From: JAAXIE01 sp965204245
GTDB taxonomy: Bacteria > Chloroflexota > Dehalococcoidia > Lucifugimonadales > JAAXIE01
Assembly: GCA_965204245.1 (NCBI GenBank)
Contig: CBDBED010000002.1
Span: forward strand, 372,001-436,000
Direction of reading: 5' to 3'
Length of the DNA stretch: 64,000 nucleotides
Below the pieces are notes generated by a model, which had not been told where the DNA came from, made no database searches, and was given only the letters and a program-made list of their open reading frames with translations. Position 1 is the stretch's first letter. Each line of letters starts with the position of its first letter. A program made the position numbers and the translations under genes. Shown one piece after another: positions 1 to 7,164 of the stretch.

Positions 1-126
1 CCTGTCCAAGCTGGGCAGTGGCCTCGTGGGAATCCCGATGTAGGGTTCCTCGTAGAACTCCTGGATGTCCGACTCAAGCTCAATCACATGTCCGTCAGCG
101 TCGTAGTATGCCCTTGAAGTGCTCAT
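1..126 (-). CDS. Amidohydrolase-like protein, N-terminus only (truncated by window edge)
   Basis: The first 42 codons of a minus-strand gene are visible, starting at ATG 126-124 behind a GAGAGGGG ribosome-binding sequence, and the reading frame is open to base 1. The peptide begins MSTSRAYYDADGHVIE, with an Asp-x-Asp-x-His pattern near the N-terminus. This resembles the first metal-binding strand of amidohydrolase-2 (decarboxylase-type TIM-barrel) proteins such as the one at 17697-18845. The catalytic body lies outside the window, so the family call is tentative and substrate cannot be inferred. An extended -10 promoter lies just upstream. Confidence 0.55.
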   Translation of the reverse strand, partial: MSTSRAYYDADGHVIELESDIQEFYEEPYIGIPTRPLPSLDR

Positions 127-200
127 ATGGTGAGACCCCTCTCAACTTCGTTGGATCCCTCGAACACCCTGACTTCGGAACGCTCCGCGCTTAGTTCCAA

Positions 201-206
201 ATTATA
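201..206 (-). promoter_or_regulatory. Extended -10 promoter element for the partial gene at 1-126
   Basis: Read on the minus strand, bases 206-201 are a perfect TATAAT preceded by TGC, giving the extended -10 pattern TGnTATAAT. There is no good -35 hexamer 17 bases upstream. The element sits about 75 bases before the ATG of the truncated amidohydrolase-like gene and just downstream of the stop of the next gene. Confidence 0.5.
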
Positions 207-231
207 GCAATTTTGTGGGTTGGTCCGGTGT

Positions 232-1857
232 TTAGCTGGCATAGACCTCGCGGCCGCCTACAACGGTGCGGTTTACGACCATTGCCCGCACTTGGGCGGG
301 GGTGGAGTCCAATGGGTCGCGGTCCAAGCAGATGAAGTCGGCTGCTTTGCCTTCGGATAGGGAACCGAGGTTGTCCTGCTGTCCGTGCACCGTGGCTGAG
401 CCGACGGTGTATGCCTTGAGGGCTTCGGCGATGGAGATGCGGTGCTGGGGGCCGAGCACCCCGGCGACCTCGGTTTCGCGGGTGGCGAAGCCGTAGACGT
501 TGAGCCATGGGTCGTAATTGGTGACCGGGGAATCGGTGCCAGCACCGGTTATGGTGCCGGAATCGAGCCAAGCGCGGGAGGGAGTGCAGTCGGCAGCCCG
601 CTGGTCGCCCCAATAGGTAAGCATGTTGCCTCCGAGGCTGTAGACGAGGGCGTGCTGGAGAGTGACGGCAATGCCCAAGTCGCGGGTGCGCTCGATGGCA
701 CCGGGCACCGGGGAGAAAGCGTGCTCCAAGGCGTGACCGCGGCCACCGACATGGGTCTCGAGGTCCACCTGCTCGAAGGCGTCGAGCACCATGTCCATGG
801 AGGCGTCTCCAGCCACGTGGACGCCGATTTTCCAGCCCATGTTGTGGGCTGCGTGGAGCAGGGCCTTGAGGTTGTCGGTGGTGGTGAAGGGGATGCCCCG
901 GAAGTCGGGATTGTTGGCGTAGGGTTGGTGGAGGTAGGCGGCTTCGACGCCTCCGTCCATCACGATTTTGAGGCCCCAGATGTCCAGCCATTCATTGCCG
1001 AAACCGCTGACGGGGCCGAGGCCGTCGACCCACTGGCGCTGTTCCTCGGGGGACATGCTGAGGTCGACGCGCCACATGAGGCTGACACGTATGGACTGCT
1101 CGCCGGGGATGACGGCTTGGAAATCGCGGATGTCGTTGGCGAGCAGGCCCGGCTCGCGGACGCCAGTGATGCCGACGCGGTTGTAGGCGGCGATGCCTGT
1201 GCGTATGGAATCCTGTCTCTGCTGGGCGGTGGGTTGGGGCAGTTGGCGCAGGATGGAGTTGTAGGCGGGTCGTTCGAGGAGCATGCCGGTGAGATGGCCG
1301 GAGGCGTCGCGGACGTATTCTCCGCCGGGCGGGTCCTCGCTGGTGTGGGCGATGCCGGCGCGCTGGAGGCCGAGGCTGTTGGTGACCACGACATGGCCGC
1401 CACGGGGCAGGTAGATGGGGTTGTTGGGGGCGACTTGGTCGAGTTCGGTGGCGGTGGGCATGCGCTTTTCGGCTAGGTTGGTCTCGTGCCAGAGGCTGGA
1501 GCAGACGAGCCACTCGCCACGCGGCATTTCGCGGGCCTGCTCGCCGACGGTCTCGAGGAGTTCGCCTATGGAACGGACGTCGGCAAGCTGGAGGGCGTCC
1601 CAGCCGAGGGTGGTGCGGAGGAAGTGGTTGTGGCAGTCGATGAGGCCGGGCATCACGATGGCGCCGCCGAGGTCGACGACGGTGGCGCTGGGGGACATCT
1701 GACGCATGGAGGCGTCGCTGCCCAAGCCGACGATGCGGCCGTTGCGGACGGACATGGCGGTAAGGCCACGTTCGAGACGGGGCTCGCCTTCCATGGTGAT
1801 GATGCCGCTGGCGTTGACATAGGTGGTGTCGGGGTCGCGTGATTGTATGCGCTGCAT
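232..1857 (-). CDS. Amidohydrolase, YtcJ-like (amidohydrolase 3 family)
   Basis: A 541-residue metal-dependent hydrolase counted from the ATG at 1857; an in-frame GTG at 1866 is a possible earlier start. After an N-terminal beta-sandwich strand region, the first metal motif DCHNH lies at residues 74-78. A histidine in GVHVAGDAS (about 347), HALEH (375-379) and the aspartate in GTDSPV (about 442) complete the usual His/His/Asp set of the superfamily. Length and motif order match YtcJ-type proteins, which hydrolyse C-N bonds in amides, carbamates or formylated amines. The substrate is unknown. A second member of the family is encoded at 35747-37345. No signal peptide is visible, so it is probably cytoplasmic. 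Confidence 0.85.
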   Translation of the reverse strand: MQRIQSRDPDTTYVNASGIITMEGEPRLERGLTAMSVRNGRIVGLGSDASMRQMSPSATVVDLGGAIVMPGLIDCHNHFLRTTLGWDALQLADVRSIGELLETVGEQAREMPRGEWLVCSSLWHETNLAEKRMPTATELDQVAPNNPIYLPRGGHVVVTNSLGLQRAGIAHTSEDPPGGEYVRDASGHLTGMLLERPAYNSILRQLPQPTAQQRQDSIRTGIAAYNRVGITGVREPGLLANDIRDFQAVIPGEQSIRVSLMWRVDLSMSPEEQRQWVDGLGPVSGFGNEWLDIWGLKIVMDGGVEAAYLHQPYANNPDFRGIPFTTTDNLKALLHAAHNMGWKIGVHVAGDASMDMVLDAFEQVDLETHVGGRGHALEHAFSPVPGAIERTRDLGIAVTLQHALVYSLGGNMLTYWGDQRAADCTPSRAWLDSGTITGAGTDSPVTNYDPWLNVYGFATRETEVAGVLGPQHRISIAEALKAYTVGSATVHGQQDNLGSLSEGKAADFICLDRDPLDSTPAQVRAMVVNRTVVGGREVYAS

Positions 1858-2036
1858 TGTCTTCACCCGGTTGCGAGTTGGGGGCAGTCTATCATCCTTT
1901 GCTCAGCTTTCTACCATCTTTGTTCAGCTTGCTACTAGGGCCGTTTGATAATGGGAGGAGATTGGAAGTTGTTGGATTTCGTCGTGGGGCGTAACGGGAT
2001 ATTTGGGGTGAGGAACGGTCCTGCGCCAGATAGGGA

Positions 2037-2137
2037 GTGGAACTCGGTCCGTAGCTGTGGACGGGTGATTTGTATCTGGGAAGCGTTCCATTCGTTCCAC
2101 TGCCGTAGCTGGCTCGTATTGGACCAAGTAGTTCCAC
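2037..2137 (-). repeat. 101-bp variable-word module A (word GTTCCAC/T)
   Basis: Module written in plus-strand coordinates but oriented with its leader on the minus strand. The inverted word GTGGAAC is at 2037-2043 and the direct words are at 2085-2091 (GTTCCAT), 2094-2100 and 2131-2137 (GTTCCAC), i.e. offsets 0, 48, 57 and 94. Constant boxes related to CAGMTACGA (minus strand) lie between the words; the outermost one is degenerate (CCAATACGA). It is the module farthest from the leader and the most diverged of array 1. Confidence 0.85.
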
Positions 2138-2235
2138 GGGGGGAGGAGTGATGAGGTTGGCGGATTTCGTCGTGATGGGAGCGGAGGATGCTGGGCGGGC
2201 GGTGTCGACGGTCCAGATAGGGGGACGCGATACTC

Positions 2236-2336
2236 ATGCTACACTTTTCGTATCTGAAGAAAGGCGATTCGTATCTGAAGAGGGTAGCATTTGTAGCATG
2301 GTCGTAGCTGGGCCATAGCTGACACATGTGTAGCAT
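2236..2336 (-). repeat. 101-bp variable-word module B (word GTAGCAT)
   Basis: The inverted word ATGCTAC is at 2236-2242 and perfect direct words GTAGCAT are at 2284-2290, 2293-2299 and 2330-2336. All four word positions agree exactly and the offsets 0/48/57/94 are the same as in module A. The minus-strand constant boxes are CAGCTATGG, CAGCTACGA, CAGATACGA and CAGATACGA. The flanking 8-mer next to the last direct word reads ACATGTGT on the minus strand, shared with modules C and E. Confidence 0.9.
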
Positions 2337-2452
2337 GAGTGTTGGATGGCGGGGAATTGGGGGGCGGGATAGAGTTGGCGGATTTCGTCGGGGCGTGGAG
2401 AGGGAGTCTTGGGCGGGCGGGGTCGTGGGGCCAGATAGGGGGCCATTCGACA

Positions 2453-2553
2453 TTTCGACACTCTTCGTATCTGGAGAAAAGTTGTTTGTATCTGAGAGGT
2501 GTCGAATTTGTAGAGTGGTCGTAGCTGGGCCGTAGCTGACACATGTGTCGAAT
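2453..2553 (-). repeat. 101-bp variable-word module C (word GTCGAAT)
   Basis: Words: TTTCGAC at 2453-2459 (one mismatch to the inverted word), GTCGAAT at 2501-2507, GTAGAGT at 2510-2516 (two mismatches) and GTCGAAT at 2547-2553. An additional perfect inverted word ATTCGAC lies 8 bases outside, at 2445-2451. The module is nearly identical to module E at 51 kb, including the odd second word, so C and E share recent ancestry although they are 48 kb apart and in opposite orientation. Confidence 0.88.
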
Positions 2554-2659
2554 GGGTGATGGACCACGGGGATTTGGGGGGCGGGATAGAGTTGGCGGAT
2601 TTCGTCGGGGCGTGGAGCGGGAGTTTTGGGCGGGCAGTGTCGCGGGGCCAGATAGGGGC

Positions 2660-2760
2660 GTGCGACGCTCTTCGTATCTGTAACGATTTTGTTCGTATCT
2701 GAGAGGCGTCGCATCCGTCGCATGGGCGTAGCTGCACCGTAGCTGACGATTGAGTCGCAT
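2660..2760 (-). repeat. 101-bp variable-word module D (word GTCGCAT)
   Basis: Words: GTGCGAC at 2660-2666 (inverted, one mismatch), then three perfect GTCGCAT copies at 2708-2714, 2717-2723 and 2754-2760, with offsets 0/48/57/94. It is the module nearest the leader of array 1. Its constant and filler segments (for example the 8-mer TCAATCGT on the minus strand) resemble module F rather than modules B, C and E, so at least two sub-types exist. Confidence 0.9.
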
Positions 2761-2939
2761 GGGGGAGTTGGCGGGTGCGGGATGGAATTGGCGGATTTCG
2801 TCGGGTTGGGAATGATTGAGGCGCAGGGGTATGCAGGAACGGCGGCAAGGTGGGTGATGGTTTGGCCATCGGTACCGGCCTGTGTGGGGCGTGGGGGCGT
2901 GACAAAATCGAGTTGCCGTGCTCCGGCGCATTTCCCTAT

Positions 2940-3053
2940 CATTGGCATCCTTCGGAGACGAGGGTGAAGAGAGGGTGCAGGGAGACCCCCTAGGTGCGGG
3001 TCTCTCAGTGCACGCTACAGTGAATAATAGAACAGGTGTTTGTACCCTGTCAA
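2940..3053 (-). promoter_or_regulatory. Leader of repeat array 1: promoter, hairpin, ribosome-binding site
   Basis: On the minus strand a -35 TTGACA (3053-3048) is followed by an 18-base spacer and a -10 TATTAT (3029-3024). Transcription would run leftward through the array. A perfect 7-bp stem GAGACCC/GGGTCTC (2982-2988 with 2998-3004) follows. Next is AAGGA five bases before an ATG at 2942; another in-frame ATG is at 2948. The open frame starting there shares its first 28 codons, alignable without gaps, with the ORF at the start of array 2 (50843). Six of these codons differ only at the third base. Confidence 0.5.
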
Positions 3054-3094
3054 CGGGAGAATGTCAGGGATGGAATGCGGGAGTTGGAGGCACG

Positions 3095-3997
3095 CTATAG
3101 CTGACCGGCGCTGTTGGCCCCGATGATGACCATGGCCACTCCTCCTACGCTGAGCAGGGTGCCCATGGCCAAGCCCCAATTGACGGCCTCGATTCTCTGC
3201 AGGAACACGTGGGAGAGGACCAAAACGATGAGGGGCGTTGCGGAATAGATGGGACTTACCACCGTGACGGGGGCTTGGCTCAAAGCGTAGAAGACAGCGA
3301 TGTTGCCTATGGACTGAGATGCTCCTGCGAGGATGCAGATGATCAGGCCCCTCTTCCCGGGCTTCTTCGTGCTGCGCTTCAGCACCGGGTAGCTCATCAT
3401 TCCCAGCATGAATGCGCCCATCAGGAATCCGAAGCACGACGCCAACAGCGGTTCGGTGAGGTCCGAGACTACATACTTGCTGATGACCTCCCTGCCGCCG
3501 AAACTGAAGGCTGCAACCACCGACAGGAGGAACCCCAGCCTGTTGGTGATGGCGGCTTGGCTACCTTCTCTCGTGCCTCCTATGATGACCAAGACAAGTC
3601 CAAGAACGATGACAGGCGTGCCCAAGGCAATGAGCAGACCGGGCCTCTCGTGGAGGAAGAAGATGGCGAGACCCATTGCGAAGAGGGGGCGCAGGGAATC
3701 TATGGGGGCGGTACGAGCTGCGCCGATCATGCTGATGGAGGTGTAGTTGAGGAGCCGTCCCAAGGGGTAGCCCATGACCGCCAACACGAAAAACCAGACA
3801 TAGGCTATGGGTGTAAGTTCCCGCATCTCGGCGAAGTTGAAGATGAGGGCGAGAACGGTGGAGACGACTGCTCCGGTGCCAACGGCAAGGGTTGTGGCGA
3901 CCGGGGATGAGACCGTTTGAGTCCCTACCCGGATGAGCACGGAGCCGATCCCAAATGTGAGGGAAGCGCCGAAGGCGAAGGCTACCGATAACAGCAA
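3095..3997 (-). CDS. DMT-superfamily transporter (EamA family)
   Basis: A 300-residue hydrophobic protein with about ten predicted membrane segments in two similar halves, the organisation of EamA drug/metabolite exporters. The only good start is TTG at 3997; no strong ribosome-binding site is visible. Charged loops include a Lys/Arg-rich stretch after the sixth segment (KRSTKKPGKRG), consistent with a cytoplasmic loop between the two EamA repeats. The substrate cannot be deduced. The gene stands alone, divergent from the FAD oxidoreductase at 4152 across 154 bp, and its stop lies 42 bp before the promoter of repeat array 1. Confidence 0.82.
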   Translation of the reverse strand: MLLSVAFAFGASLTFGIGSVLIRVGTQTVSSPVATTLAVGTGAVVSTVLALIFNFAEMRELTPIAYVWFFVLAVMGYPLGRLLNYTSISMIGAARTAPIDSLRPLFAMGLAIFFLHERPGLLIALGTPVIVLGLVLVIIGGTREGSQAAITNRLGFLLSVVAAFSFGGREVISKYVVSDLTEPLLASCFGFLMGAFMLGMMSYPVLKRSTKKPGKRGLIICILAGASQSIGNIAVFYALSQAPVTVVSPIYSATPLIVLVLSHVFLQRIEAVNWGLAMGTLLSVGGVAMVIIGANSAGQL

Positions 3998-4151
3998 GCA
4001 GTAACCCCGGACGCAGGGAACCCGGATAAGGGAAAGTGTTGCCCGGCTCTATTGGCTATTGAAATCCAGACTGTCATGGGGAAAGCTATATCTTAACCGG
4101 AAGGTCAAGGGTGTAAGCACCAGACTGCTCTCATTGCATTTGAGGTGACCG

Positions 4152-5351
4152 ATGGAAGCTGAAATCCTGATCGTTGGGGGTGGCATTGGCGGTGTTTCCA
4201 CGGCATTTGCCCTAGCTCAGCATGGGCGTGACGTGGCGCTGCTTGAGCGAGGAGAGATTGCTTCAGAGGCATCGGGGGTTAACGCAGGGGGTATAGGGGC
4301 GCAGGGATGGGGCAACAAGCCAGGCCTTGAATCGTACCTGACGATGGGGAGCATCGACCTGTTCAAGACTCTCCAGTTGGATTTGGGATACGACATTGAG
4401 TTCCGCGAGTGCGGTGGCCTAGAGGCTGTCCACACAGAAGCGCAAATGGAATACGCCGAGCGGCGGGTGCGCGGCCTGAGGGAGCAGGGGTATACGGTGG
4501 AGATTCTGGGTCCGCGGCAGGCCGCGTCCATTGAACCCGCTATCAATCCCAAGCTGCCGGGGTTCATCTATGCGCCGTTAAGGGGGAAGGCGAACCCGGT
4601 GCTGGCGACGCATGCCTTTGCGGACGCAGCGGCGGAGGCTGGGGCCCGTATTCTCACGCACCACCATGTTGGCGCCATTAGGCACGACGGGACTTCCTAC
4701 CGGGTGGAGACCCAACAGGGGGAGTTTGTTGCACCCATGCTGGTCATCGCGGCTGGGGCTTGGAGTGCGAATGTGGGGCGGATGCTGGGTCTGAGTGTGC
4801 CGATTGTTCCGGTGGTGGGCCAGATGTGGGCCACGGCGGCGTTGCCGCCGACGCTGTTCCATGTGCTGACGTCCACAGAGTCGAACCATTACTGGAGCCA
4901 GCATCCGGCGAGAGGGAACGACGTGCCGCCGAACCTGACGCACGAGCAGGGTGTGCGCGTCACGAGGCATTTGTATGGGGGGCAGACACGCAGAGGGGCG
5001 ATCGCGTTTGGTGGGGACCGCCAAGTGGCGCTGGACAGCGCAGGCGAGCCTGCGCCCGATGCTGAGGGCGTTGAGGTGAACCGAGGGCATGCTGCGGAGG
5101 TGGTGCCGATGCTGTCGGGGATTCCGATTGAGCGTACTTGGGCGGGGCTGATGCCGTTCTCGATGGATGGCGGGGCAGTGATAGGGCGCATACCGCAAAG
5201 GGAGAACCTGTACATCGTGAGCGGACTGGCGAGTTCGGGGTTTGGGCGGGGGCCGATGGCGGGGAAGCTGTTGGCGGAGTACATACACACGGGGCAGATA
5301 CCGCGGGTGTTAGGGGAGGCGGACCCGGGGCGGTGTGTGGGTGAACCTTAA
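4152..5351 (+). CDS. FAD-dependent oxidoreductase (D-amino acid/sarcosine oxidase-like, DAO family)
   Basis: A 399-residue flavoprotein preceded by GAGGTGACC and ATG. The dinucleotide-binding fold opens at residue 4 with ILIVGGGIGG, followed by the acidic residue in LLERGEIASEASGVNAGG, a typical DAO-family N-terminus. The C-terminus carries a second FAD-contact strand (MPFSMDGGAVIGRIPQ ... SGFGRGPMAGKLLAEY). Such enzymes oxidise secondary or primary amines of amino acids, producing an imine and peroxide or passing electrons on. The exact substrate is not readable. It is monocistronic and divergent from the DMT transporter. The following gene has clearly lower GC. Confidence 0.85.
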   Translation: MEAEILIVGGGIGGVSTAFALAQHGRDVALLERGEIASEASGVNAGGIGAQGWGNKPGLESYLTMGSIDLFKTLQLDLGYDIEFRECGGLEAVHTEAQMEYAERRVRGLREQGYTVEILGPRQAASIEPAINPKLPGFIYAPLRGKANPVLATHAFADAAAEAGARILTHHHVGAIRHDGTSYRVETQQGEFVAPMLVIAAGAWSANVGRMLGLSVPIVPVVGQMWATAALPPTLFHVLTSTESNHYWSQHPARGNDVPPNLTHEQGVRVTRHLYGGQTRRGAIAFGGDRQVALDSAGEPAPDAEGVEVNRGHAAEVVPMLSGIPIERTWAGLMPFSMDGGAVIGRIPQRENLYIVSGLASSGFGRGPMAGKLLAEYIHTGQIPRVLGEADPGRCVGEP

Positions 5352-5436
5352 GCCCCAATCGGCTTGACAATGTTGAGAGTGCTCACCAAGATTGCGGTGC
5401 TCCAAATCGTCAAGTGTGAACCCGAAGGAGACGAGC

Positions 5437-6333
5437 TTGACAACTCCTCAGTTGGTTGTTCCCAAAATCGTCAGTTTGAAAAACCACCAAGGAATAAATG
5501 AAAAGTGGCTTGAGGACCGACTAACAGAAAATCCGTCATTGCTTGGACTAGGGGAACTCGTAGTCCAAAGTAGGCAACGTCGTCAGCCAACCGGCGGCAA
5601 GCTCGACTTGCTACTGTACGATGCAGAAGGGTCAAGGCGTTATACGGTTGAGGTTCAGCTCGGAGCTACTGACGAGTCCCACATTATTCGCACGATTGAG
5701 TACTGGGATATTGAACGGCGCCGCTATCCTCAGTACGAGCACGTAGCAGTAATCGTCGCAGAGGACATCACAACGCGTTTCTTGAATGTGATTTCCCTGT
5801 TCAACGGAGCAATCCCCTTAATTGCGATTCAACTGAGAGGGGTTGAACTGAACGGAGCGTTCACACTGGTAGCTACCCAAGTCCTTGGGCTAGCGACTTG
5901 GGGTACTGAAGAAGAAGATGAAGGTGAGGTTGTAGACCGCTCCACCTGGCAACAGAAGGCGTATCAGGGCTCATTGCAGATTATGGATACACTGCACCAG
6001 ATGACGGCTGCAATACAGCCAGGGCTATCCCTTCGATACACCAAGTACTACGTCGGATTACAATTGGGGGGAGCGGCGTGTAACTTTGTAATATTCCGTC
6101 CAAAGAAGGCCTATGTACTTACGGAGTTCAAGATTCAAGAAGACGAAGAGTTGACGGCGTGGCTAGATGAGACAGGATTGAGCATAGTTCCCTATGATAC
6201 TAAGTTCGGGAAATATCGGTTAAGGATCCGACAAGAGGATATCGAGAAATACGATGACGCCATCCAACAACTTATCAAAAGAGCTCGGGATGCTTATCCT
6301 GGCCTCCCAAGCCCTCTAATCGTCGATGTGTAG
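5437..6333 (+). CDS. PD-(D/E)XK nuclease-like protein of unknown function
   Basis: A 298-residue protein counted from TTG 5437, which has AAGGAG seven bases upstream; an earlier TTG at 5392 lacks such a site. Residues around 60-90 read GGKLDLLLYDAEGSRRYTVEVQLG, split here as GGKLDLLLYD then YTVEVQ. This is the Asp ... Glu-x-Gln spacing of PD-(D/E)XK nuclease cores, with Gln in place of the usual Lys. A helix with TIEYWDIERRRYP follows. The rest is not recognised. The gene is noticeably more AT-rich than its neighbours and flanked by short gaps, suggesting relatively recent acquisition. A host-defence or repair role is possible but unproven. Confidence 0.6.
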   Translation: MTTPQLVVPKIVSLKNHQGINEKWLEDRLTENPSLLGLGELVVQSRQRRQPTGGKLDLLLYDAEGSRRYTVEVQLGATDESHIIRTIEYWDIERRRYPQYEHVAVIVAEDITTRFLNVISLFNGAIPLIAIQLRGVELNGAFTLVATQVLGLATWGTEEEDEGEVVDRSTWQQKAYQGSLQIMDTLHQMTAAIQPGLSLRYTKYYVGLQLGGAACNFVIFRPKKAYVLTEFKIQEDEELTAWLDETGLSIVPYDTKFGKYRLRIRQEDIEKYDDAIQQLIKRARDAYPGLPSPLIVDV

Positions 6334-6427
6334 CAGACAGTTAGTTAGGCTTTCTGTTGGGTTAGGCAAGGCCTAGAAGGGAGATGGGTACTCGGTGGGC
6401 ATTTGTATGTAAGTTTGATGTACCCCG

Positions 6428-7135
6428 TCAGGCGGGGCGGGCGCCCCAGATGGAGCTGCCCAAGCGGACTACGGTGGCGCCTTCCTCGACGGCTACTTCG
6501 AAGTCGTGGCTCATGCCCATGGAGAGGCCCTCGACGGGGTAGTCGAAGACTTGGGATGAATTGAGGTTGTCGCGCATTTCGCGGAGCCAGCGGAAGTAGC
6601 GGCGTGCGCCGTCGGGGTCCGGGGTGAAGGGGGGGACTGCCATCAGGCCGATTACCTGCAGGTTGTTGCATGCGGAGATGGCGTGGGCCAAGTCGGTGAG
6701 CCTGTCGGGGTCGACGCCGGTCTTGGAAATCTCCGAGCCCATGTTGACTTCGACGTAGACCGGGACGCGCTTGCCCGTTTCGCCAGCCACAGTGTCGATG
6801 CGGTGGGCGAGGCGTTCGCTATCGACCGTGCCGATGATGTCGAAGAGTTGGAGGGCTTGGCGGACCTTGTTGGTCTGGAGATGGCCGATGAGGTGCCAAG
6901 TGGCGGACTGGCGCAGGTCGGACAAGTGGTCGAACTTGGCGGCGGCTTCCTGGACGTAGTTCTCGCCCACGTGCTGGAGACCAAGCTGGGTGGCGAGGGC
7001 GATGCGGTCGGGGTCGACGGTCTTGGAGGCCCCCATGAGGATGACCTCGGACGGATCACGGCCCGCACGAGAGGCGGCTGCTGCGATGCGCTGCAACAGC
7101 CCCTCGATGCGGGTTTGTATCGCGTCCTGCATCAT
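6428..7135 (-). CDS. yggS: YggS/PROSC-type PLP-binding protein
   Basis: A 235-residue alanine-racemase-fold protein without the second racemase domain, the full length of the YggS/PLPBP family that handles free pyridoxal phosphate and affects amino-acid and vitamin B6 homeostasis. The PLP lysine is K38 in VILMGASKTV. Family landmarks HVGENYVQE, WHLIGHLQTNKV, and SMGMSHDFEVAVEEGATVVRLGSSIWGAR close to the C-terminus (given in pieces) are all present, including the Ser/Gly phosphate-binding segment. The gene follows the molybdenum hydroxylase subunit genes on the same strand by 30 bp and may be cotranscribed with them. Confidence 0.93.
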   Translation of the reverse strand: MMQDAIQTRIEGLLQRIAAAASRAGRDPSEVILMGASKTVDPDRIALATQLGLQHVGENYVQEAAAKFDHLSDLRQSATWHLIGHLQTNKVRQALQLFDIIGTVDSERLAHRIDTVAGETGKRVPVYVEVNMGSEISKTGVDPDRLTDLAHAISACNNLQVIGLMAVPPFTPDPDGARRYFRWLREMRDNLNSSQVFDYPVEGLSMGMSHDFEVAVEEGATVVRLGSSIWGARPA

Positions 7136-7164
7136 GCAATTTCCGGTGACCTAAGCGCTCCGAC

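Larger units (their letters stand above)
1867..3094. other. 1.2-kb non-coding interval holding repeat array 1 and its leader
   Basis: Between the amidohydrolase and the DMT transporter there is no credible gene. The interval contains four 101-bp modules (listed separately), spacer boxes GGATTTCGTCG at 1974, 2162, 2380, 2597 and 2793, and the box GCCAGATAGGG or close variants beside each module. At its right end is a leader with a promoter, a hairpin and a short ORF reading leftward. Long open frames exist on the minus strand (up to 337 codons from 2948). The conserved boxes fall in different frames in different copies, so these are judged stop-poor artefacts apart from a possible short leader peptide. 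Confidence 0.8.

Noticed and set aside
2037..2760. CRISPR-like array
   Set aside because: The repeated parts are long and structured, the variable part is a 7-nt word present four times per unit, and there are no unique spacers and no cas genes in the window.
1935..2948. 337-codon open frame on the minus strand across repeat array 1 (with 230- and 223-codon frames overlapping it)
   Set aside because: The conserved boxes are read in different frames in different modules (unit spacings 199, 217 and 207) and between the two arrays, so conservation is at DNA level. Three overlapping open frames reflect a stop-poor repeat. Only the first ~28 codons might be a peptide.
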